Shown here: positions 33,107 through 43,505 of the stretch, in pieces
Numbering within the stretch: position 1 is the stretch's first letter
How the letters are laid out: every line of letters starts with the position of its first letter
DNA from: Collybiopsis luxurians FD-317 M1
Lineage: Eukaryota; Basidiomycota; Agaricomycetes; Agaricales; Omphalotaceae
DNA: 64,000 bases
Reading direction: 5' to 3'
NCBI GenBank assembly: GCA_000827265.1
Contig: KN834840.1
Location: forward strand, 111,311 to 175,310
Made by a program: the position numbers and the translations under genes
The notes under the pieces: model-generated
Seen by the model: the letters and a program-made list of their open reading frames with translations, nothing else
The model's database searches: none
What the model was told of the DNA's origin: nothing

Positions 33107-35234
33107 TTAAAATTGTTGTTGCCATTCTTCAAGAGACTCAGAAGTAAAATCACTGTTATCATCCTTCAGAGGTACATCAGGCGGCAGTTCAGTCCTAGGT
33201 TTGCAATCAGCAACAGGCTCATAATCTGTACCCGGTAAAGAAAATTGTATTATACTTTTATGAGTCCGGAACGAAGTGTAGGAAGCATCCTTTTGCAGGA
33301 AATTGGGGTCCTTTTGCTGACCAATTGCTTATGTTTTTCGCCATATTGGGAACATCGGGTTTTGTCAGCTCCTTGCACCAACCTTGCGCAAGGCCTTTCT
33401 ATCATCTCGGCGCCTTCATCTGCTTCGATTGCTTAGCGTTCGAACCACACAGAGTGTTTAGCCAGCGAGAATCAATCATACGGTTGTTTATATAGTTGAG
33501 CGCAAGGAAAAGGAAGTACAATCAATGCGAAAGCAAGAAAAATGCATGAAAAGCACATGAAAAGAAAAAGAAAGGCAACAGTAGGATTTTGCTAGAACTG
33601 CCCGATTCAATGTCAACGGACCTTTGTGAAGCTTCTTCATGCACATCTATGTGATTGCAGGTTTGGTTTCTATGTCCACACTGCATAGGCTCTGATTTGC
33701 GACTGCGTGATAGGTGGTATCTGGACTTGTACATTGCTGGGCAAAGCCTCAAGGCGGCCCTCTCTCTCACATCAAAGATCACATACTTTAGCATGTACCT
33801 CTGAAAGATTTAATCCACCCCAGAGAGAAATTAGGAAAAGGCGATGAAAAACCCTCGATCGGTAAACTCAGGATAGATAAGATGAATCCAAGAAGAGCAA
33901 AAAACAAGAACTTAGGGAGAACCAAGATGAGATAATTGGAAATGACTCACAGCATCCTCTCTGAATTTCTCAATAGCCATACAATGCGAATCATGATACA
34001 TTGTTCCATTTGATTGTAAATCAGTGCAAAAGCAAGCAGCTGATCTTTTGATGCACAAACTGCCTGTGACTTTTGATAGTCACTTGAAGAGATGAAATTA
34101 TTGGTACAACTTACAAGCAAGATCATCAATATGCTGTATATATGCAGGCAAAGACCAGCAAGGAGCAGAACTGGACACTGAATTTACTGTGTCGAGACTC
34201 ACAGTTTCTAGTTCGGGTGCCAACAGATGTATTAAATTCAGTGTGGACTTCCTCTCCACCCTGGCAGAATATTGACAACAAAGTAATGAAGCCACCCTTG
34301 CTCAGCTGTTATGTCCTACGAATTAGCAATAAAAAGGTATTGTATATATTAGCTAGTGGTTGAATTAGTAGAAATGATAGAAAATAGGTAAAATGGAAGA
34401 ATTGATAGGTAATTTGGGGCAGTCCTAACATTGACACAGACAATATGTCACTAGAGATATTCACATCCTGGGCATCTCAGTTTCGGAGCCAGGCTGGTAA
34501 ATGAGCCCAGTACACATCCACATTTGCATATAGTGCTGCAATTAGTTAACTGTCAACTCAGAGCTATGAATCCAGTAAGAGGATGTCTAGTATGTTCAAT
34601 ACCGACATGCTTTGCTTGTTCATAAAAGGAAAATTGAAAGATGTCATTGTCTACATTGCATGGATATCAATAGACTCATATTTTCAGATACAAAGTGGCA
34701 AGCCTTGGAGGCTGGTCTTATATGCCACTCTTGAACCCAAGTGCAAGAGGTAGTTCCACAGTAGAGCCGCAAAGTTTGCAGTTTTGATCAAACCTTTTTT
34801 GGACATATTTTCTTTATTTCCTTGACCACTTGTACTACGTACTCTATATAGTTATTTTCCGTGCCTCCCAACACCACTTACCTGCTATAGCGCGGCGCTC
34901 TTACCATTTATTTAACTCGCTTACACTATATGGACACTTAAGGACATACCGAGCTTTTAATAAATCTCGTCATGTTTAGTCCTCACATGAATTTATGAAC
35001 AAAACTCTGCTTAAGCTACGTAAAGCCCCACAACAAGCTCTAGCCACTGTAGCGGTTACTGGTAGTTGACTTTACCCCTCGCGGCGCTATCTCACTTATT
35101 AATGATGGACTAATGAAAGTGAGTGTTCGAGGTCCAGTTACTGTATATAGCCCAATCACCGAGATTCTATTGACTGACATGACCAATGACAGGTCCGAAA
35201 TGAGTGAGGCCTTCCGGCTTTCCATACATAACAG
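32328..35234. repeat. 22-bp inverted repeat pair 2.9 kb apart
   Basis: ATGGAAAGCCGGAAGGCCTC at about 32328-32350 recurs as its reverse complement at about 35213-35233, with similar bases on the inner side. The pair encloses gene F. It could be ends of a degenerate element or a dispersed motif; no target duplication was seen. Confidence 0.5.
33107..34295 (-). pseudogene. Multi-exon host-type gene F with cysteine clusters and a one-base frameshift
   Basis: Unrecognised. An exon ending at 34115 (WSLPAYIQHIDDLA) joins exactly in phase to 34069-33951 across a GTAAGT..AG intron (FTGSLCIKRSAACFCTDLQS, YHDSHCMAIEKFREDA). That joins in phase across a 150-nt intron to 33800 onward (RYMLKYVIFDVRERAALRLC). 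The last exon, about 33431-33107, reads IEADEGAEMIERPCARLVQG and TRCSQYGEKHKQLVSK, then, after a shift near 33313 (one A missing in a CAAAAGG run), DPNFLQKDASYTSFRTHKS to LEEWQQQF and TAA at 33107. The donor of the third exon and the true start are unresolved. Cys/His spacing suggests zinc binding. It lies in CpG-rich DNA, unlike the repeats, so it may be a resident gene or a recent pseudogene; an assembly error is also possible. Confidence 0.6.
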
Positions 35235-36360
35235 CATGAGAGACCGACATTTCGCACATATCAGCGAGCCAGTGAGTGCCTTCCTATATATGTATGTACG
35301 TCAAGTCCTCATCCACATATCGACTCATTTTGCGCGATCGACTACAGATAGCTGGAACAATAATCACATTCGCTTCGCTTAACGAATGTTCTACTTGGCA
35401 ATCATTGACTACCGCGAGAGTGAACCGGAGGATAAAGTCGTTATCAATTTGCTCGAACAATTGAGTTTTTTTGGATTGTATTTTCATTGTTTAACTTAAT
35501 TAATTCAGGCTCGTCTTCGAGAATTTCAACGTTCAAGCCAGTGGACAAAGTAACCAATCGGAAGATGAGGCCAAACTGTACTTCCCGCAAAGACCAAAAG
35601 GCAGAATGCCTGGCTCGAGCTACGAGTTGATTTCTGTTTCCTCAATTTTCTCGCTACTATTGTCTCTGCTACTTCTTACCGACTGATTCGAACTTGGTTC
35701 ATCACGCTCTGAACATTCTCTGCTCTCGCTACATATGTAACTCGTATTGTTATTCTTTTAATTATGTATATGAATACTATCGTTGTCTACAACGAAGGAT
35801 TTCGAATAGCGAAGTCTATACTAATGATTTTATTTTATTTTACTCGGAACGCCCCGTAGAAGCTACGAGCGTCTACTAGCACCTACGAGGTGAGCTTGCC
35901 CCAGAAGTGCTTACGAGGCAATTCTCGCCCACGAGGCCGCATGAGGAGCTGGCTCCTCATATCACGAGGACTCGAAACTCGTCGGAGTTCCGCGCACTTT
36001 TGCTCATCATAGTGTTATGACGGAGATAAAAGACAAGATGCCATCACAGGAGACCATGTTTCATGATTTCATCTTTCCTATCAGATATTAAGATCGATTA
36101 CTAGCGAATACATGACATATGACAGATATTTCAAAGTTCCCTGTGTCAAGACCATGTTTTATGATGACAGATACGTCAAAGCTCGATCCGGCCTCATGTT
36201 TCTTCCCAGATGATACCGCAAACAAAACTCCGTGGCGCCGACCCCATCGGTATTTACTAACGGTTTTATATCTCATATGACTGATGTTCTCCCGTGTTCT
36301 GCAACCGTTCGAATCTCTCACAAATATAGAAATCATTCACGTGAAAGTTACACATGTACA
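34380..36360. other. CpG-retaining DNA without an assigned gene
   Basis: Frames are short. GC-rich palindromic stretches occur (35880-36000: repeated ACGAG/CTCGT motifs). Nothing protein-like could be assembled. Confidence 0.4.
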
Positions 36361-36363
36361 TAA

Positions 36364-36944
36364 ATGCGAATAACCAGTGTTACATCCATAATTTTTGAAG
36401 CTTTCATTCCCCCTCCATCGACACTTTCTGTTGAACTTCAATTTGACTTCCACTTTGACCGCAATCCCGATCATCCAGCAGTACTACATCCCACCGACAA
36501 TGGGGAAATCAAAGTGTACAAGTATCTAGACCTTGTACCCAAAATCCATCATTGTGCTAAATACTTCCTTTCCTTGATACCGATGGAATCCAACATACCA
36601 GTTGTAGCAATTTTTGCAAACTCAGGTGAATTACGAATGGTTTAATGTTGCACTGATACAAAGGTCGCCAGATGCATCCACATATTTTCTGACTGTCATG
36701 GTGAGATTTAATACCATGAAAATGGAATTAACCACCATTGATTTTCACATAGGGCATCTTGAGGGCTAGTATGACAGCCTTCCCCATATCTCCTCGATTC
36801 TCGACGCAAATTGTGGCACACCTTCTCGAAGCGGTGCAACCCAGCTATTTATTGGTAAATTCGGAAGGAACTGAGGTAGCACAAGCTATCATCAAGCTTC
36901 TGAAGCCCAACAAAGTATCAAAGCTTCTGGAAATTCTTACATAG
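36364..36944 (+). pseudogene. Truncated NRPS-like (adenylate-forming reductase type) N-terminus
   Basis: Exon pieces 36364-36625, about 36665-36700 and 36753-36944 give NPDHPAVLHPTDNGEIKVYK, KIHHCAKYFLSLIP, SPDASTYFLTVM and GILRASMTAFPISPRFSTQ, then VAHLLEAVQPSYLLVNSEG. This is the first part of the AMP-binding (adenylation) domain of fungal NRPS-like carboxylate reductases, recognised by the TxxTYxxxxxGILRAGxxxFPISPRN pattern. The second intron (36701-36752) joins in phase; the first does not without a one-base change. The protein stops after about 160 residues of an enzyme normally over 1000 long, before the phosphate-binding core. The remainder was probably lost when the Tnp2 element next to it (36960) arrived. 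Confidence 0.75.
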
Positions 36945-38090
36945 GATGATATGTTGAGGCTTCAACAGCCAGCCACAGTTGAGTTTTCGGTACAGATCAT
37001 TTTCAGCGGAAATGGGTTCCATGGTGCTGATACAGAAGAATATGGCCTCTTAATGGACTGGATAGGGGGCTCAGGATGAGTATGAGAAATGATCTGCAGG
37101 ATTGTCCCTGCATGGATACCTCCATTGTCCTTGAAAATAACAGCACTGTCATGTAACTTGGAAGAGAATGTAACTCTTCCAATAACAAAACCTGAAAGAT
37201 TGAGAGCACTGCAGAAGACCTTTCCAGCCCAATGGGAACAATTGACACTGTATGTTTGGAAGAGACAATCTACAATCAGATCAAGGTAATGTTGAGGCAG
37301 TGTAACTGGGGTTGACTGAAACCTAGTGGATGCTAGGACAGAGAAGTCTGTCCCAGCAAAGATACCACGATGGTCTTCCCGTTGTATTGCATCCAGGACC
37401 TCGATCACTGAATCCATGTCTTGGATGTCATGCTCCAGCAGTAGGTCCAGATTACCCTGATGACAGTATGAGTTTAACATGATCTCCTCCACCACTCCTA
37501 TAATTGATCTTATTCAGCTTGGAGTAGGGAAATACATGTAGAACCTACCCAGAATCCTGTTGGTATTAGTTTGTTGCAATGTATGATTGAGGCACTCAAA
37601 AACAGGTGTACTCTGAGCATATAGGGGTCCCAGAAGCTTCAGGTCCTCAGCTGCATGAATGGCAAAATGATGATTAGGCTTCAGTTCAACATCAGGAAAT
37701 AAAGCTAGAAGGCAATGTAGATATTTCAGCATCAATACAAGGTAATATTCCTGTAGTGGAAGGGATGTTTCATGCAGGTTGAAAACATGAAGAGCATGGA
37801 TAAGATCCAAATAGTTCAGCGGCATTTGGAATTGCTGAGAATTTTCCTCATACTGATATCCCCAGATATGGATCAAAGTAATAACAAGATGAATGGAGCA
37901 GAGAGTTCTCCATTCATCGGCACCCAAGGTGCCCCCACTTGGGGTGCCCCAGGCATCTCAAACTGTGGCAATGTGGCTTGGTAACACAGTAATTTTCATA
38001 TCAGCAGTGACTTCCTCTAGAACATCTTTTCCAATTACTGCTTGTGGACTTGAAGGCTGCTTGATCAAGGTATCATGGTATTTCTGATGC

Positions 38091-39529
38091 TGCAAGGGAT
38101 GAGCAATAGGTATATACAGCTAGCAAGAGAGTGTCTCACCCATAATTTGAGCCTTCATGCCATCTCAATGGTAGTGATGTTTGCACTAGGAGAGATTCCA
38201 CTCTGGAATGGAGGAATTCCATATTCTGTGCACAATCCTCAAAGTGTTGGGATACCAAAAGATTTTATGGTTCCTACATCTGGAAAAATCACCTATCCTC
38301 CAGGATAGTATAGAATGGCCTCAGAGTTGACCAGGTGACCAGGGGAGCATGGGACCCCTATGGTACAGAGGGTGCCAGGAGACACTCCCTCAAATCCTGT
38401 GTGCACCGGTCAGCCTCAGGTCAACTGAGTTAGCCTGAGCATCTCTGAGGCTCCCTAGGTGTCCCTGAGGTTCCCTGGGTATCCCTGGGCATCCCTGGGC
38501 ATCCCTGAACAATCCTGGGAAGAATCTGCTAATTCTGATATTACATATGCATATATTTGTAATCATTCTTCTGTCATTCTTACAATGGCATACAAATCTT
38601 GAGAAGGAGGAATGAGATATATTAACATAATAACAGTACATAATACACCAGTAAATTATGTAGGAAGAACAAGAATGAGATATGGGCACCAGATGTAGGA
38701 GAGAACTCTAAACCATTTATTTAGCACCAAGGAATGAAAAAAAAAGGTCAAAAACTCGCCAGGAATATCCCATCCTTCTCCACTGCACCTCACTTGTCTT
38801 TATATCCTTCCCCATGAATGTGAGCTTGAGATATAAGTGTAGGATGTAGGTGAGGGATCTACTAGTAGAAAATTTGTTTAGCACCAAGGAACAAAGGTTG
38901 AAAACTCACCAGAAATTTCTCCTCTTTCTACCCTGTACTCTTCTCCCTGGTACCATGTCCTTAAACAGCAACCATAAGTATTTAGAATGGAGAATTAAAG
39001 AGGAGAACTCAAAATATTTAATCAGAGAGAGTAAAAAAAAATGGCCCAAAACTTGCCAGGTCAATGTCCCAGTGCCTCTTCTAAGGTCCCTTGCTCTTGA
39101 ATATTGGAGAGAGAATAATGAAAGATATCCATGAAAGTATTGAGTCATTGGCAGGAGGCTGAGTAAGTAGTACTAATGATGGTGGAGGTTGAAGAAAGAG
39201 AGGGAATGAAATTGAAAAAGCAAGCCCAAGTGAAATTTCAACCAAAAGTCACATGATTGTGAACACAAGCACATGACAAACACCTGACTCAGAAAATCAT
39301 GCCATTTTTTTTGTTGTCATGGTGAATTAGTCAAGGTGTTTATGTCATGCAGGCACTAAAAAACTTTGAATCATTTTTCAAGCTCAAAGAGAAGTTGAGA
39401 ACTATACATTGTTAGTATTAAAAGTTATCATTGACACTCAAATAACTAGTCCAGATTATAATTTAGCCTTCATGGCAATAATAGAGTTCAATTTTTTGCA
39501 TATATATTGCATTTTGATATTTATATGCC
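38091..39529. other. Insertion inside the Tnp2 gene, no coding function assigned
   Basis: Separates two halves of the transposase. Contains a GC-rich repeat (38320-38545) and AT-rich sequence with two similar segments (about 38700-38780 and 38875-38950, both with TTTAGCACCAAGGAA and AAAACTCGCCAG-type motifs). Short open frames (38075-38308 +) show no motif. Confidence 0.45.
38320..38545. repeat. Short GC-rich interspersed repeat, about 10-bp periodicity (copy 2)
   Basis: GGGTGCCAGGAGACACTCCC and the tail CCCTGGGCATCCCTGGGCAT match copy 1 at 6.7-6.9 kb. No open frame. Confidence 0.6.
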
Positions 39530-39775
39530 AGGAACACTTTGAAATTTCCCAGGGTTGTCCCAGGGTTGTCCCAGGGATGCCCAGGGATCTCCAGGGATTA
39601 CCAGGGTTGTTCCAGAGCTTACACAGGATCTGGCCAAAATCCTTTGGAGCCCTGACAGCCTGGGCAGCTCTGGCAACCCTTGCAACCCTTGATATCTGAG
39701 GCTGCCCAGTATTTGGCTATAATCCTCAGGTAATTATAGTTAACCTGGGCAATGGGTACTTTTCATGATGTATTG
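39530..39775. repeat. Short GC-rich interspersed repeat, opposite orientation (copy 3)
   Basis: CCCAGGGTTGTCCCAGGGTT and CCCAGGGATGCCCAGGGATC repeat every 10-14 bp. The right end GGGTACTTTTCATGATG matches the right end of the foldback at 27.0 kb (GGTACTTTTCCTGATG). It abuts the Tnp2 coding sequence at about 39770. Confidence 0.6.
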
Positions 39776-42700
39776 CAAGATCAGTGGCTTCAAACCTTTG
39801 TTTATCATTGGCATATTGTACAGGATCAACATTGGTGGTCTTTGTTGGAATATTCAAATGGTCTGGAGTACCAAAGACTTTCCGCTATGCAGGTCAATGA
39901 GATTGACAGCTGAAAGATGAAATGGAAGACATACATGGACCCTGATGTGGTTGATTGTGATCTCCTTCTTTTCACTCTTTGTGAATGCAATGCCCAGCTC
40001 CTGACAAAGGGCCTGGAGCACTTGTTTTGTGTTTGTGTAACTTGGGGAAGGACCCTGATAGTTTGTAATCTGTGCCTTGAGGGCATTATAAGTGCCGTCT
40101 CCTTCAACCTCAATTGCAGAGAGATGGGGTCAAGTTACTTTGGGCAGAGGGGGTATGTCAATTGTAAAGGTAAAAACAGTACTGGATCTTGTACTGGATT
40201 TTCCAGTGCTTGTTGTATCGACAGACTGGTGTGAACAAAATATTTCATAGAGAGAATAGAAGGAGAATCACTGTATCAGTCTCATCCTCAGATGCTCCAA
40301 GAGATTCATTGTCAACAACTGGATAACTATAGTCCAGCGGAGGAATGACAGGAACTTGATCTGACGATACAGTATTACACTATGATAGCAGTCAAAAATT
40401 GAATAGCAAAGTGAACATATTTACAAGACTCACCCAGTTCACAACTTGTTGAATCAGAGTGTCAGCATGTTTTCCAGAACTAGTGGTTGTCTGGAGTTCC
40501 AACATAAAACAAACATACCAAAGCACATCATATTTCAATCTTCTCAATCCTTGAGCAAGTCCCTGGTTCATTCGAATGGCATTCCATACTGGACACATAG
40601 AACTGTTTGAAGCTTTCAAATGGGGAGAGTCTACTCTAAGACCTTCGCTGCCCATCGCTTCAGAATTAATCTGAAAGAAATCCTGAATGTGGGTGGGGAG
40701 TTCCCCCAAATTGCCAAAGTGCATTGCATCAAAGATAGTGAATGATATTGGGTTGAGATATGGAAGTCTCAATAACTCTGACTATCTGAGACCATGCTGA
40801 TTATATAGCACTTTTTGGATCACTTCTGGAGAATTCTTCTACTGAAGTGCAGTGGTCCAATGGATCTGCATATCTCGTAATGGCCAAGTCTCTGGATTCA
40901 GATTTTAAATGTTGTTTCAGGGCAGTAAACAGCAGCAGTGGAAGTACTTGTGCCCAGTGTGAGCAAAACCTGATACCTGACTAGCAGCCTCGGCATCACA
41001 AACAACCGGTATTAGAGCAACATATGCTCTCCTACCAATCAGGTGCTGAGCAGTCCGAAAGTAATATACACCATGTTCCCAGAGCAAGAGAAGCTGGTCT
41101 ACCAACCAGGCCAGACTGTGGTTGATAGTGTCTTGAGACAGGGAATCTGAGAGGACAGTGACCAGATAGAGGTATTTTGCTGGTAGCGTAGATGTTCTGG
41201 TAGTGAAAGCAGCACCATGTATATTGCAGTGCATGAGGTGTGAGCACTGCGTCTCGAATTCCCAAAAGGGCTGAATCCATCTGAGCCGAGGCTCATCATA
41301 AGGCGCAAGTCTGATGTGCCAGAAGGATCTCAAATGAAGGGCTTTCCATCGGTCCATTTGAATTTTTGAATCAGAGGGCAATCCATAAGATCTTTTGTCT
41401 GGTCAGACTCTGGAGCTGGATGATTATAGAGATCATGCTCTATGCCTGGAGTGGCCAAGAGCCTCCCCAACCAATCTTTGAAGTCCTGAAACACTTGTTT
41501 GCAGATGGGGACTACGAAAACTTTATTCCCTATGCATCGAGTTTTCCGCAAAGGGTTAGCACAGGGAGGAGAAATTGGAGCTGGTGGTATGTCACATGTT
41601 GGTAGAGATTGGTTTGCGGCATAGGCAGAATTGGCGGAAGTGAGAACTTTCTGTGTGAGTGGCTGGATAGCAAAACATTTTGAGCAGCATAAAAAAGTGC
41701 GAGTGGTAGGATCGAGACTGTAGTGGGCAACAATCATGTAGATCTCCTTGGGGATCTGAGATGGGTATTTTCTGTTAAGAGCACCCATCTGATTCCTTCG
41801 CTCAATGATCCATTGTAGTAAAGCCAGGATAACTCGCATTTTATAGACAGGGGTCTGAAATTTGACATAGATCACCAATGCGGCAGTACAACTAGCTGCT
41901 AATGGTGAATTGTGTGCAAGCTGCACCCATTGCCTTAACCTGAAGTGCTGCACTAACTCAATTATTGGTTAGCCTCTGGACTTAATGTGGATAGAAGGAC
42001 ATACAACTGTTGAACCTGGTTCCATCCCGACCACTGGGATAGGCTTGATCTAGCCAGTGCTTCTTCTCCTTCAGCCGATGAAGAGTGCTTAATGATGACT
42101 GAAGCACATCTTCCAGTTCTTCATGATGGGCATCTGGCAGGAGTCTCTCCATCTCATGCAACAAACTGCACAAGTGAGACTCAGTTTGAAGAAATCGGCT
42201 ATTGCAGAGCTTGTTCATTTTCAATGCAAACTGGCCAGAGTTGAAGTGGAGAATGGTTGCCGGATCTGGGTATTGGAATGGGGTATCCAAGGAAGGTTTC
42301 TTCACAAACTCAATGGTAGTCTCAGAGAAAAGCACTGTCATTTGAGCCTCTATGTTGGCTTCAAGGTATTTGATATCTGAATTTAGAAAACCTTCTGATG
42401 GTACACTCTCGACAGTTGCAGGAAGGGTCGGCACATTCCTTGTGATTGGTTCTGCATTGTTGTCGGCCATAATAGTGTCAGATTCATGGCTCATCGGGGT
42501 GTCAGAGACATGTATGGAGGGAGACTGTGAGGTGATGTTTCTCAGAATATTCCTGATTCGCTGCCGTTGTCGATGCAAAGCAAGCTCCTGCGAGGAAAGT
42601 AGCGATCCCTGTGGATCATTCTGTATACACTCATTACATTTGCAACAAACTTTGTTTGGGGTTTTGCATGGCATATTTCGATGAAGTTATCACCTACGTG

Positions 42701-42859
42701 TGGATTTATTGCCTTCCGAATGGAACACATACGTGTGGAGACAGGCACAAGAGGAAAGACGTAGTTAAAAAAGTTTTGATTAGGTTGCCATGTAATAGAT
42801 AGATTACAGCCAAACAGAGTTTGCCAGACTTGAAAGATTTGTGAAATTATAATTAGTAG

Positions 42860-42960
42860 TCGACATCACACGCTTCCTACTCGCCTGGTGAAAAAAACTG
42901 CCGGTACATGGTGAAAAAACCGCCAGTACACCACATGGAAGTGAAAATGAGGGTGAGAAT
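42860..42960. other. Subterminal repeats upstream of the Tnp2 gene
   Basis: GCCGGTACATGGTGAAAAAA and CCGCCAGTACA, preceded by TGGTGAAAAAAACT, form two near-copies of a TGGTGAAAAAACYGCCRGTAC unit 190-270 bp upstream of ATG 42674. Repeated subterminal motifs of this sort are usual in CACTA elements, and this probably marks the 5' end. A CACTA-type terminus was not pinned down. Confidence 0.4.
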
Positions 42961-43024
42961 GGTGCACATAAAACAGCAGTTACCCAGAGTAGGGGCTTGA
43001 ATGCTCTCCCTGAACTAGCCTTGG

Positions 43025-43505
43025 ATGGATCCTTCAGGTGATTACAAGGGTTCTGATGAAGAGGATGGAAGCGGGGCCATGAGTACCATTTCTGAATGAG
43101 ACAGAGAACAACTTATCAGTTTGATTAGCGTGGCCGGTGGTATAGAGAAAAAATATTGGAATTTTCTCATTACGAGGTTGACCACGATGGACTTATCCAG
43201 AAAGCGATGGCAGCTCCAGACCCAGAACAGCAGTAGGTAAACAGTATTTTTGGGCATATTCGTACTAATCACTTTCAGTGGCCATCGAGGAAAGAGGGAG
43301 AGCAGCCCGAGAGGAATTCTGAAACAGAGCGGGGATATGGGTGTCAATACCAATTGAGATTTTGCAACCAATTCTGAGAACAGAAAGACTTACCAAGACA
43401 GAGATAGAAACTGAGGCTAATCGAGCAGGATCCACTGTCCGAGGAGCAACACCAGGTATGCCAGTCAATACAAAAAGGATCTGGATTCACCATTACCTGT
43501 GAGCC
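43025..43505 (+). pseudogene. Two-exon gene fragment, unrecognised
   Basis: ATG 43025 gives MDPSGDYKGSDEEDGSGAMS, a TGA where CGA would fit, then EQLISLISVAGGIEKKYWNF and LTTMDLSRKRWQLQTQNSS. A donor GTAAAC at 43237 and acceptor TTTCAG at 43278 follow, then VAIEERGRAAREEF, another stop, and PIEILQPILRTERLTKTEIE through to 43502. The frame needs a one-base shift at the splice. The texture is protein-like, but no family is recognised. Confidence 0.35.

Larger units (their letters stand above)
36960..42674 (-). pseudogene. Tnp2-family (CACTA-type) transposase gene, intron-rich and decayed
   Basis: Starts at ATG 42674 (MPCKTPNKVCCKCNECIQ, a cysteine cluster). Further pieces in order: about 41945-41330 with LCCSKCFAI and QDFKDWLGRLLATPGIE; 41329-40917 with LMMSLGSDGFSPFGN (first catalytic-type aspartate) and, after a frameshift near 41190, WLVDQLLLLWEHGVYY and ALIPVVCDAEAASQVSGFA; 40772-40434 with LPYLNPISFTIFDAMHFGNL; 40372-40261; 40215-39945; 39914-39770. 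After an insertion it continues at 38090 with VLPSHIATV, GTLGADEWRTLCSIHLVITL and LKPNHHFAIHAAEDLKLLGP, and, across a short intron, 37496-36962 with the C-terminal region. These blocks in this order are typical of basidiomycete Tnp2 transposases. Stops (41330-41332, about 37960) and two inserted repeats make it inactive. Confidence 0.85.

Noticed and set aside
33360..33500. Possible tRNA (GGTTCGAACGC box on the minus strand); also TTCGAA words near 35690 and 36307
   Set aside because: Flanking bases do not form the T-arm or acceptor stems, and the first lies in or next to a coding exon of gene F.
31241..36360. Mitochondrial DNA insertion, suggested by AT-rich sequence with GC-rich hairpins
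   Set aside because: No mitochondrial protein, rRNA or tRNA gene could be recognised, and gene F has nuclear-type introns.
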